Positions 23,551 to 31,610 of a DNA stretch of 47,234 bases are shown here, in pieces. Source of the DNA: an uncultured Spirochaetaceae bacterium (GTDB taxonomy: Bacteria; Spirochaetota; Spirochaetia; Treponematales; Treponemataceae); the NCBI GenBank assembly GCA_902799665.1, contig CADCBK010000016.1:1-47234 (forward strand), read 5' to 3'. Within the stretch, counting starts at the first letter, position 1, and each line of letters opens with the position of its first letter. The translations under genes were made by a program, and so were the position numbers. The notes beneath the pieces were generated by a model that worked only from the letters and a program-made list of their open reading frames with translations, was not told the origin of the DNA and ran no database searches.

Positions 23551-23909
23551 CGGCTTTTATCTCCTCGTCCAAAATTTGAACCATATACAAATCGCCGCGC
23601 TGTCTTTTGTTCCTCTCAATGTCAAAATATTGGCGGCGCGCGCTTTTGTCACGCGATTCTTTTTTTGAAAACCATTCGTCGGCTTTTGCCGTTTCGTAGC
23701 CGCTAAACTTAATTGCGTCAAAGGCCTTTTGTTTCGATTTTATAAATGTTGGCGTAGCCGTCCGCGTCTTTTGAGACGCCCCATTCTTTTGCCATGTCCA
23801 GCTCTTCGGTACAGTAAAAGCCAAGGCCGTAATCGTTCTTAAGCTTTCCGAATCCAAAAAGAGGCTTTTCTATTATTTTGTTGGAACCGTGGTAAATGGT
23901 CTTTTTCAT
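23531..23909 (-). pseudogene. DUF3990-like (ADP-ribosyltransferase-fold) toxin, internally deleted
   Basis: The start of the gene (MKKTIYHGSNKIIEKPLFGFGKLKNDYGLGFYCTEELDMAKEW) matches the DUF3990 pattern: HGS, a short linker, then the DFG-x-GFY-x-T motif and a Trp helix. After ANIYKIETKGL the frame stops. A second frame, in register with SKQKAFDAIKFSGYETAKADEWF and continuing to DLYMVQILDEEIKADDPRLR at 23531, supplies the C-terminus. The central part expected between these blocks is missing, so a deletion that is not a multiple of three has joined both ends. The toxin should be inactive. Family assignment rests on motif memory and needs a profile search. Confidence 0.7.
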
Positions 23910-23944
23910 GCTTTTATTATACTCCCAAAGGAGTATAATTGCAA
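23910..23944 (-). promoter_or_regulatory. Leaderless promoter and operator of the DUF3990/HTH pair
   Basis: Minus strand TTGCAA (23939-23944), 17-base spacer, TATAAT (23916-23921), then six bases to the ATG at 23909. TTATACTCC (23917-23925) and GGAGTATAA (23930-23938) form a perfect 9-bp inverted repeat that fills the spacer and covers most of the -10, a strong candidate for an autorepressor site. No Shine-Dalgarno site. Confidence 0.72.
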
Positions 23945-23956
23945 GCCCTAAATTTC

Positions 23957-24631
23957 CTAATACTTAAACACAAAGCGCTTGCCGTCGGAGGCCAAAAGCA
24001 ATTCGGAGACGGGGATTCGCTGGACTTGCTTTTTGCCGTTCCTGATGTATTCAATCGTAAGGTCGCCGGACAAAAGCTCCGAGGCCAGGGGAGCGCCGTA
24101 GATTTCCGCAAGCAAGTCTTTGTATTCGGAAAGCGACATTTCTTCGCCGGAGATTATCGGGGCCATTAAAATGTCGGCCAAAGTTTTCGCGCTTGTGTTT
24201 TCTTGAAGGATTGCGGCGGCCAGGCTTTGGGGGTCTAGGGCTACGTAAAATTCGCCGCCGGAACTTTTGTTTATGCCAAGAAACTCCGTTGGGAGCGCTT
24301 TTTGGCTGTTGACTTGCGCGCTGGCTGTAAGGGTGTTTTTGTCAAAGCGGACGCTGGCGTTTTTAAAATAGCTTTGGTTAAGCTCGGACTGGATTTTCTT
24401 TGAAATTCGCTCCAAGTTGTCGGAAGAGCCGCCTTCCTGCCCTGGAACTTGTTGAAGATTGTTAAGGTTTTCTAAAAACGCCGTTCCCAAGCTGGAAGAA
24501 AAATATATCGATTTGTTGTCGTTTTTATCGAGATTGATCGTAACTTTTAGCGGGCAGGCGCAAAAGAAAAGCGCCGCGCCAAGAGCCAGCGCGGCCGGCA
24601 AAAGAGCGCGCGAAAATTTTGTTCCGTTCAT
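23957..24631 (-). CDS. Hypothetical lipoprotein
   Basis: A 224-residue protein with a signal sequence (MNGTKFSRALLPAALALGAALFFC) and lipobox around FFCAC|P. The mature part begins LKVTINLDKNDNKSIYFSSSLG, an N-terminal beta-rich segment common in spirochaete lipoproteins, and has no domain that I can name. It starts three bases after the stop of the NlpC/P60 gene, so the two are co-transcribed and probably act together at the envelope. Confidence 0.75.
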   Translation of the reverse strand: MNGTKFSRALLPAALALGAALFFCACPLKVTINLDKNDNKSIYFSSSLGTAFLENLNNLQQVPGQEGGSSDNLERISKKIQSELNQSYFKNASVRFDKNTLTASAQVNSQKALPTEFLGINKSSGGEFYVALDPQSLAAAILQENTSAKTLADILMAPIISGEEMSLSEYKDLLAEIYGAPLASELLSGDLTIEYIRNGKKQVQRIPVSELLLASDGKRFVFKY

Positions 24632-24634
24632 ATA

Positions 24635-25801
24635 TTATAAAAAGTTTTTTAACGGCAAAGTTACGCGGACGCCGCTGGAAAAGACAAGGCCCGTAGCCAT
24701 GCTGTCGTGCAAGGGCATCGCTCCGCCGTCGGAATCGTTGTAAACCGTGTAGGAAATGTCCTGGACAAAAGAAATGCCGACTTTGCCCGCCTTGATTTTT
24801 GGCGTTTGGAATGACACGCCCAAAATGCCTGGAAAGAAAGAGCCCTTGATTTTTGAGTCGCTGTCAGGAAAGGTCGGCTTTCCAAAATTGATTACGGGGC
24901 CGGCGTAGACTTTTACGTAGTCGCCAAAGTTCAGGGAAAACACGATCGGCAATTGAAAAATTTTTGAGGCGTGGTTGTAGCGGAAAATCGTTCCAACGCC
25001 GGGCTGGAATTTCCAAGCTGCGTAGCGGACGTTTGATTCCAAAGAAAGGCCGCGCCAGTTTAGCATAAAGCGGGTTGGAAGAAAAAAGTTCCAGTCGCAA
25101 AAAAGCGTGGCGTCAAAAACAAGGTTTGAATACCATTTGCCGTTGGAATTTGACGAGCCGTCGTCGGTCATAAAAATGCCGTCGGGATTTTTGCCGCGCG
25201 GCTTTGTTTTGCCGTCGGATCCTTCAACGGCGCTTTTAATGTCGTCGCGGTCGGGAATGTCTTCTTCGCTTATGATTTCATCGTCAGCGGCGTCGGCGAC
25301 GTCTTCTTTTGTCGCGCGGCCGGAAGGAATTACGCGGCCGACTGCGGCAAATGACGACGCGTAATATCTTTCTTTGAGGGAAGAAACAATAACGCCAGTG
25401 TTGTTTCCGTCGCTGGCCGCGTGGATGAATTGGTTCTTGCCGATGTAGATTCCTATATGGCTTATGGATCCGTCGCCGGTGGTCTTAAAGAAAATCAAGT
25501 CGCCGGCTTCCGCCTCGTCGGTTTTTATGATTTTTGACTTTGAGTAAATCGCCTTTACGGAGCGCGGCATTTGCGTTCCCGCGGCGTCGCGGTAAACAGT
25601 GTAGATTAAGCCTGAGCAGTCAAAGGCGTCAGGCCCGATCGCGCCCGACCTATATGGGCAGCCGATATATTGTTTTGCTTGGGCAGCGATTTGTTTTCGC
25701 GCTTCGGCGGCTTGTTCAGCAGTCATTGTCTTTGCGGCGCAGTGGCCGATGTAAACGAGAGAAATTGCGATTAAAGCCAAAAATTTTTTTGCGTTTTTCA
25801 T
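24635..25801 (-). CDS. NlpC/P60 cell-wall endopeptidase fused to a beta-rich C-terminal domain
   Basis: A signal peptide (MKNAKKFLALIAISLVYIGHCAAK) leads to an NlpC/P60 domain of about 130 residues with catalytic Cys62 in DAFDCSGLIYTVY, His115 in SISHIGIYIG and His127 in FIHAAS. It should cut peptidoglycan stem peptides in the periplasm. After a low-complexity Asp/Glu linker (about 160-210) comes a C-terminal part of about 170 residues with alternating hydrophobic strands, such as YVKVYAGPVINFG and GISFVQDISYTVY, that resembles an outer-membrane beta-barrel or sandwich. The pairing would tether the peptidase to the outer membrane, but that is inference. The lipoprotein gene follows immediately. 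Confidence 0.85.
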   Translation of the reverse strand: MKNAKKFLALIAISLVYIGHCAAKTMTAEQAAEARKQIAAQAKQYIGCPYRSGAIGPDAFDCSGLIYTVYRDAAGTQMPRSVKAIYSKSKIIKTDEAEAGDLIFFKTTGDGSISHIGIYIGKNQFIHAASDGNNTGVIVSSLKERYYASSFAAVGRVIPSGRATKEDVADAADDEIISEEDIPDRDDIKSAVEGSDGKTKPRGKNPDGIFMTDDGSSNSNGKWYSNLVFDATLFCDWNFFLPTRFMLNWRGLSLESNVRYAAWKFQPGVGTIFRYNHASKIFQLPIVFSLNFGDYVKVYAGPVINFGKPTFPDSDSKIKGSFFPGILGVSFQTPKIKAGKVGISFVQDISYTVYNDSDGGAMPLHDSMATGLVFSSGVRVTLPLKNFL

Positions 25802-25901
25802 AGTTGAATTTTCGGAATTTATAAAAATTATTTTACTATTTTAATTGAAGGGCCGGCGTTAAATTTTCGCTAAAATCGGGGCAAAAAAAACCGATAATAA
25901 A

Positions 25902-25950
25902 AAAGGACTGCCCGCCTTTGGGACAGGTTATTTGGCCTAAACAGTCCTTT
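25902..25950. other. Long-range hairpin in the ftsK leader
   Basis: AAAGGACTG (25902-25910) pairs perfectly with CAGTCCTTT (25942-25950) around a 31-base loop that contains further short complementarity. On the minus strand the stem is followed by TTTTTTATT, a terminator shape, although no leftward gene reads into it. On the plus strand it would lie in the 5' leader of ftsK, 18 bases before the ATG. The rest of the 166-base divergent gap holds AT-rich promoter-like sequence that I could not assign with confidence. Confidence 0.5.
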
Positions 25951-25967
25951 CTAAAATTTGGGGTTTT

Positions 25968-28787
25968 ATGAAAAATTTTAATATATCTTCAAAAGTTGCT
26001 GGAACAGCCTTGTTTGTTCTAGCGTCCTTTTTTTCTTTCGCGCTTTTGGTTCATCTTTTTGGCTTTGCCGGCCGCGACAGTTTTGTCCTTGAATTTATGT
26101 ACGGAACGGGGAGAATTTTAAGCGGCGCATACGGTTTTTGCAGCGTCTTGATTCCTGTTTTTTTCTTTGGCGCTTCTATGGTTGCTTTTAGCGGACACAG
26201 AACTTTTAAAAAATGCGTCTACATCAGCTTTAGCTTGATTCCGTTTTTTACCGCTGTTGGAATTGAACGCCTTTACCGTTCGTTGACAGACGGCTATGCG
26301 GGAGTTTCTTCGTTCAAGACTGTTCAATTGGTTTTGGCCTTTGTGATTGGCCTTTTGCTTATCGTTATTGAATATCTTTTGGCGGGAATCATCGCGGAAA
26401 GAATTTTCTTTGGCGTTGAGGAAGCGCGCGGCGATGAGAGCGTCGAATCTTTGGAAAACGATTTTGGTCCTAAGGTTCGCTATGAGCCTGAAGCGATAGG
26501 AGACATTCGCAATGATTACGACGCGACGGAAGTAGCGGACGAGAGCCAGTCAGATGCGCAAGAGAGCGAGAAGGATTCTTTTGCCGCGATGCAAGAGCAA
26601 AAGGCCGCCGAGATTGACCAAAAATACTTGCATGAATTTGACGACCTTCAGCTGACTGGCATAAAGATTCCAGAAAAATTCCAGCCAAAGGAAGAGCGGA
26701 AAGAAGAAAGTCCGAAAAAGCAAGAAACGGCCGTTCCGTCAGTCCAAGCGGAAAAGGCTGTCGCGCCAGCGGAAAGCGTTTCGCAAGACGCAGCCGTTCA
26801 GCCCGAGCCGGTGGTTGAGAGAACGTATTCATACGCGGAGCCTGTCGCTCCCGTCCCTGCGACAAATCCTGAGCCGATAGAAATTTCCAGCCAGACAAAG
26901 AGCGTTGTTGAAGAGGTTCCCGTTGAAGTCAGCGTGACGACAGACGGAATTGAAATTAACGAAGACGAAGAAGAAAACGAATACGACGCTGACGACTATC
27001 CAAATTATGTTGAAGAACAAGAAGACCAAGAAGAATATGACGAAGAGGATGCCGGACAGAATGAAGATGACGACGGCGACTTTGATATAGATGTTTCGAC
27101 TGATGAAGGCGTTGAGCAAGGCCAAGAAGACAGCGCGGGCGATTGCGGCGCAGAACTTGATGAAGAAGAATTTCAGGTAGACGTAACGCAGGAAGAGGAA
27201 GACAGCGCGCCTGTTTCAATCAACGACGAAAAAACATTGACCGCGGTTAATCCGCGCTTGCAGGAAAAAACGGCGGCCGCGTCATCCGCGCTTTCTACGC
27301 CGGAGCAAAAGCCCGCGCCGATTCCCGTAGAAAAACCCGAACCGAAAATCATTGATTCGCGCTTTACCCGCGGCGTTTACAACATTCCAACCGACAAAAT
27401 CCTTAACGAATTTGAAAACTCCGATTACTGGGTCATCGACGAAGGAACAAACGCCAGCGCCGCGCAGCTTAAGGAAACGCTAGAGGAATTTAAAATCAGC
27501 GCGGAAGTGACGGGAATCCGAAAAGGCCCGGTTGTAACGATGTTCGAAATTTTGCCCGCGCCCGGAGTCAAGCTTAGCAAAATCGTCACGCTGCAGGACA
27601 ACATCGCCTTGCGCTTGGCGGCAAAATCCGTCCGCATTGTCGCGCCTATTCCGGGAAAGCGCGCGGTTGGAATTGAAGTTCCTAACAAGGAGCGCGCTGT
27701 CGTCGCCTTCCGCGAAATCATAGAACAGGAATTGCCTGAATACAAGAAGATGGCCGTTCCTGTCATTTTGGGAAAAGACATTCAGGGCGAGGCGCAAGTC
27801 ATCGACCTTTCAAAAACGCCGCACTTGCTTATCGCCGGTTCAACAGGCTCTGGAAAATCGGTTTGCGTAAACTCGCTGATTCTTTCCATCCTTTACAAGC
27901 GCTCGCCCGAGCAAGTCAAGTTGATTTTGGTTGACCCAAAAATCGTAGAATTGAAGTTGTACAACGACATTCCGCATTTGCTTACGCCTGTAATCACCGA
28001 GCCAAAGCGCGCTCTCCAGTCATTGCAGTATTGCTTGTGCGAGATGGAACGCCGTTACGCGCTCCTTGACGGAATGGGAGTGCGCGACATCATCAGCTAC
28101 AACAAGCGAATCGAAGAGCGCCACATAGCGAGCGAAAAGCTTCCGTACATTGTTGTCATCATCGACGAGTTCGCCGACTTGATGGCGACGACCGGTAAAG
28201 AGCTTGAGTCCACAATCGCGCGCCTTTGCGCGATGAGCCGCGCCGTGGGAATCCATTTGGTTTTGGCGACCCAGCGCCCGTCGGTTGACGTAATCACAGG
28301 CCTTATCAAGGCCAACATTCCAAGCCGCATCGCCTTTGCCGTAGCGTCAAAGATGGACAGCCGCATCATCATCGACCAAGTGGGCGCTGAAAAACTTTTG
28401 GGCCGTGGCGACATGCTTTTTGTAAGCGCGGTAAATCCGGTTCCGATAAGAATTCAGGGAACGCTTGTAAGCGACGACGAGGTTGAGAATGTAGTGAATT
28501 ATGTCAAGCAATACGGCTTCCCGGAATACATTGACGACGAAATTTTTGTTGACGACGAGGACGAAGAGAATCCTGAGCCAGGTCTTTTTGACGAAGGAAG
28601 CGATCCGCTTTATCAAAAGGCTTTGGACATCGTGATAGAGGCGGGAAAAGCCAGCGCCTCATACATTCAGCGACGCCTGAAAATCGGCTACAACCGCGCG
28701 GCCCGCTTGGTGGAAGAAATGGAAGCGCGCGGCATCGTAGGTCCGGCCAACGGCGCCAAGCCTCGCGAAATCATCCACATGCCATGA
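25968..28787 (+). CDS. ftsK: DNA translocase FtsK/SpoIIIE
   Basis: The 939-residue septal motor pumps DNA during division and helps resolve chromosome dimers. The N-terminus (about 1-145) has four membrane segments. It is followed by a long acidic, Pro/Glu-rich linker (about 170-460) with runs such as [21 protein letters not shown]. The motor domain has Walker [15 protein letters not shown] (about 622-635), Walker [16 protein letters not shown] and the RecA-like [19 protein letters not shown]. The C-terminal gamma winged helix ([38 protein letters not shown]) should read polar KOPS-like sites. Length and domain order are normal. Confidence 0.96.
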   Translation: MKNFNISSKVAGTALFVLASFFSFALLVHLFGFAGRDSFVLEFMYGTGRILSGAYGFCSVLIPVFFFGASMVAFSGHRTFKKCVYISFSLIPFFTAVGIERLYRSLTDGYAGVSSFKTVQLVLAFVIGLLLIVIEYLLAGIIAERIFFGVEEARGDESVESLENDFGPKVRYEPEAIGDIRNDYDATEVADESQSDAQESEKDSFAAMQEQKAAEIDQKYLHEFDDLQLTGIKIPEKFQPKEERKEESPKKQETAVPSVQAEKAVAPAESVSQDAAVQPEPVVERTYSYAEPVAPVPATNPEPIEISSQTKSVVEEVPVEVSVTTDGIEINEDEEENEYDADDYPNYVEEQEDQEEYDEEDAGQNEDDDGDFDIDVSTDEGVEQGQEDSAGDCGAELDEEEFQVDVTQEEEDSAPVSINDEKTLTAVNPRLQEKTAAASSALSTPEQKPAPIPVEKPEPKIIDSRFTRGVYNIPTDKILNEFENSDYWVIDEGTNASAAQLKETLEEFKISAEVTGIRKGPVVTMFEILPAPGVKLSKIVTLQDNIALRLAAKSVRIVAPIPGKRAVGIEVPNKERAVVAFREIIEQELPEYKKMAVPVILGKDIQGEAQVIDLSKTPHLLIAGSTGSGKSVCVNSLILSILYKRSPEQVKLILVDPKIVELKLYNDIPHLLTPVITEPKRALQSLQYCLCEMERRYALLDGMGVRDIISYNKRIEERHIASEKLPYIVVIIDEFADLMATTGKELESTIARLCAMSRAVGIHLVLATQRPSVDVITGLIKANIPSRIAFAVASKMDSRIIIDQVGAEKLLGRGDMLFVSAVNPVPIRIQGTLVSDDEVENVVNYVKQYGFPEYIDDEIFVDDEDEENPEPGLFDEGSDPLYQKALDIVIEAGKASASYIQRRLKIGYNRAARLVEEMEARGIVGPANGAKPREIIHMP

Positions 28788-28834
28788 CAAAAAAAAGGGC
28801 CGCACTCCACACATTGAGCGGCCTTTTTTTGTCA
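28785..28834. terminator. Bidirectional terminator between ftsK and the GH18 gene
   Basis: GGCCGC (28798-28803) and GCGGCC (28818-28823) form the stem, flanked by A8 on one side and T7 on the other; the flanking TGACA/TGTCA extends the symmetry. It serves both convergent genes and overlaps the ftsK stop codon. Confidence 0.85.
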
Positions 28835-28865
28835 TAACGAGTTTTCGCTTCGCAAAAACTCGCGG

Positions 28866-29933
28866 TCAATCTGCTGTAATCCAATCCCAAAAGACCGCGT
28901 CTTCCATTCCCAAGCGCCAAAAGGCGATTTTGTCAAAGCCGCGTTCTTTGTACATTCTGGCGCGCTGCAAGAGGCTTGTCGCGTCGTCAAACCAAAGCGT
29001 CACTTTTGTCTTGGCCTCGTATTCAAAGTGGGGAACGCCGTCCTTGCGCTTTAATTGCTTGACTTGGTTTTCGCGCATGATTCGGTTGGCGCCGTTAAAG
29101 TACCAGGCTTGCGCGAGCGAGCGGTCAGTCCAGCTGCGGCCGTAAAATGGAACGCCGATTATGTATTTGTCAGCGGGCAAAACGCTTAGCGCGTAGTCCA
29201 CGATTTTATTGCACCAATTGACAGAGGCGACAGAACCAGGCCGGCTTGTTGCCCAATGTTCGTCGTAAGCCATAATCATCACTTTGTCGGCTACGGCCGC
29301 GATTTTTTTGTAGTCGTAAACATCAGAGGACAGCGTTTTTACGCGGGCAGGAACGCAAACGGTCAGCTGTTTGCCGTTTAGCTTGCGCTTTAGATGGCGC
29401 AAAAATTCCAAAAAATGCTCTCCGTCTTTTTGCGGAACAAGTTCGTAGTCGATTTGCAGGCCGTCAAAAGAAATTGTCGCGGCAACCAAATCTTTAATCA
29501 ACGCGTCGCGCAGTCCGTATTTTGGGTCAAGGACAAAGTGCGTGGTTGACATGCTGTTGCAAACTGCGACCAAGTGAACGCGGCCGCTAAAGCCCGCCGC
29601 TAAATTTCTTTTTGGAGCGTATTCCAATTTGCCGTAGCAATCTATGTCAACGCCAAAAAGCGCCAAGTCGGTAAGCGGCGCGTTTTTGTCAAAGTCCTTC
29701 AAGCGGTTTGTGACAAGGTAGCCCCATATTTCCTTAAACTGAACCTTGCCGCCTTCAAGTTTGTTCCAACGGTATGGATGCGAATAGTTTTCGTGTTTAA
29801 CTTCTTCTGGAAAATCTTTTTCGTTAAAAACTTCGATTCCGTCATCGTTAGGAATCTTTATTCCCTTTGCGAAAAGATTCCGCGAAAAAAACGCCGCGGA
29901 TAAAATAGCGCAGACGATTATAACTTTTTTCAT
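28866..29933 (-). CDS. Glycoside hydrolase family 18-like exported protein
   Basis: The 355-residue protein has a signal peptide (MKKVIIVCAILSAAFFSRNLFAKG) and a GH18 TIM barrel. The catalytic signature reads ISFDGLQIDYELVPQ near residue 155, with the acid Glu in DYE, followed by VMIMAYDEHWATSRPGSVASV, IIGVPFYGRSW and FDKIAFWRLGMED. Members of the YaaH/chitinase-like group cut beta-1,4-linked GlcNAc polymers, including cell wall. It overlaps the end of the upstream ABC ATPase gene by four bases (ATGA), so it is the last gene of the leftward sbcD-sbcC run; a functional link to that operon is not obvious. Confidence 0.86.
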   Translation of the reverse strand: MKKVIIVCAILSAAFFSRNLFAKGIKIPNDDGIEVFNEKDFPEEVKHENYSHPYRWNKLEGGKVQFKEIWGYLVTNRLKDFDKNAPLTDLALFGVDIDCYGKLEYAPKRNLAAGFSGRVHLVAVCNSMSTTHFVLDPKYGLRDALIKDLVAATISFDGLQIDYELVPQKDGEHFLEFLRHLKRKLNGKQLTVCVPARVKTLSSDVYDYKKIAAVADKVMIMAYDEHWATSRPGSVASVNWCNKIVDYALSVLPADKYIIGVPFYGRSWTDRSLAQAWYFNGANRIMRENQVKQLKRKDGVPHFEYEAKTKVTLWFDDATSLLQRARMYKERGFDKIAFWRLGMEDAVFWDWITAD

Positions 29934-31594
29934 AATTCAATAATCTTATACATCGGCGATTCCCCGGGATGGAATTCCAATATATGCTTTTCCGCCGCCA
30001 ACGCTTCCGTCGGGTCATGGGTAACGTGCAGCAGCGTAGTCGTTCCGCTTTGCGCGACAATTTCAAGCAAGTCCAAAATTTTTTGGCGGAAGCTTTCGTC
30101 AAGGCCGTGGCAGGGTTCGTCAAGGATAAGGATTTGCGGCGCCTTTACCACCGCGCGCAAAATCAAAATCGCGCGCTGCTCTCCATAACTAAGCGCGTTA
30201 AAAGACTCGTTTTCGCGGCCCGCAAAGCCGCCTAAATCCAGCCATTTTTTGGCCGCGGCGATTTCAACGTCGGTCGCCTTTTCGTACAAGCCGATTGAGT
30301 CTTTAAAGCCCGAAACGATTACGGACAAAAGGCTCGCTCCAACCATTCTGTATTCAACATGCAAACGGTAGGAAACGATTCCAAGCTTTTTCTTTATGTC
30401 CCAAATCGTTTCGCCAGAGCCGCGGCGCGCGCCGAAAATTTTTATGTCGTTGCTGAATACTTGCATGTTGTCGCCGGTAATCAGTTCCAGGAAAGTGGTT
30501 TTGCCGGAACCGTTTGGGCCGCGAATCAGCCAGTGCTCGTTTTTGCGCAGAGTCCAGTTTAAGTCAGATAAAACCTTTGTGTCGCCCCAGCTTACATTGA
30601 CGCCGCGCATTTCAACAAGCGCCGTTTCTTGGCTTTGCGCGGGTTGCTTGTTTTGCAGAACGGAGCTTCCTTGGTTGGCTTCTTCCACTTGGGACAGAAA
30701 AGCCGCCAAGCTCGCGTCGCGCTTTTTTTGCGCGGCGGATTTTCTGTCGTCCAAAAGTTTTTCGTATTCGTTTCGTTCCCCGCAAAAAGAGACTTGCCCG
30801 CCGTCAAATTCCAAAACCTTGTTTATCGCGTTTGGAATTTCGTTAAAGCGCTCCATTCCAAGAATTATTCGCGGAAAGGCGCTTTCATGGCTGGAACTGC
30901 CGTCGGCCGCTTTTTGGTCTATCGTCCGATTGCCGCCATTTTGCGCCGCGTCCGACTGCGCGAGCTGGCGTTTTGCCACGCTGTCAAAAAAGTCCAAAAG
31001 AATTTTGCGGCTTTGCGCGTCAAGGCCGGCAAAGGGGTCGCTTAAAATCAAAAGCTTTTTTCCGCTCAAAAGCGCGCGGCACAAGAGCGTTCGGCGGATT
31101 TCGCCGGTGGACATATACTTTAAGCCGCGGTCAAGAAGCTTTTCCAGGCCGCACAATTTTACTTGCGGATCGCTTTCCAAGCGGACGGCTTCTGGAGGCA
31201 AGTCGTAAACGCCAGTCTTGGAATCGCGCTTGATTTTTTTTCCAATCAATGCTTCGGCGAAAAAGACGCGGGCGCTTCTTCCGTGGTCAACGCCGCCTTC
31301 CAAAAATTCGCTTTCATCGTTGGCGCGCTCTTCCTGTATCAAGGCTGCGGCCTTTTCCAGCGACACGATTTCAACCGAGCCGTCAAAAACGTTTGAATAA
31401 AGTCCGTCCGCGTTAGGCGTTATTTTTAGCTGGCCGCAAAGCGCCTTTAAAAAATCCGCCTTTCCGCCGCCGTTTGGTCCAATCACAAGCCAGGCCTCGC
31501 CCGCGTTCATCTGCCAAGAAAAATTTTTAATTACCGCCGCGCGCGAGTTTTCCACGCGGCAATTTTTTATTGAAATTAGTTCCACAAAAAACAT
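29930..31594 (-). CDS. Tandem ABC ATPase, ModF/PhrA-like, first domain degenerate
   Basis: A 554-residue protein with two ATP-binding domains and no membrane segments. The second half is canonical: Walker A GPNGSGKTTF (about 360), signature LSYGEQRAILI (about 466), Walker B ILILDEPCHGLDE. The first half departs at key places: Walker A GPNGGGKADF has Ala where Ser/Thr should bind the phosphate-magnesium, and the Walker B end reads LLILSDPFAGLD, with Pro-context SDP instead of DEP, so it lacks the catalytic Glu. Its signature MSTGEIRRTLL matches the ModF (PhrA) group, whose molybdenum or repair role remains poorly defined. It starts 16 bases after sbcC. Confidence 0.83.
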   Translation of the reverse strand: MFFVELISIKNCRVENSRAAVIKNFSWQMNAGEAWLVIGPNGGGKADFLKALCGQLKITPNADGLYSNVFDGSVEIVSLEKAAALIQEERANDESEFLEGGVDHGRSARVFFAEALIGKKIKRDSKTGVYDLPPEAVRLESDPQVKLCGLEKLLDRGLKYMSTGEIRRTLLCRALLSGKKLLILSDPFAGLDAQSRKILLDFFDSVAKRQLAQSDAAQNGGNRTIDQKAADGSSSHESAFPRIILGMERFNEIPNAINKVLEFDGGQVSFCGERNEYEKLLDDRKSAAQKKRDASLAAFLSQVEEANQGSSVLQNKQPAQSQETALVEMRGVNVSWGDTKVLSDLNWTLRKNEHWLIRGPNGSGKTTFLELITGDNMQVFSNDIKIFGARRGSGETIWDIKKKLGIVSYRLHVEYRMVGASLLSVIVSGFKDSIGLYEKATDVEIAAAKKWLDLGGFAGRENESFNALSYGEQRAILILRAVVKAPQILILDEPCHGLDESFRQKILDLLEIVAQSGTTTLLHVTHDPTEALAAEKHILEFHPGESPMYKIIEL

Positions 31595-31610
31595 TTTAGC
31601 GCGTTTTTAG

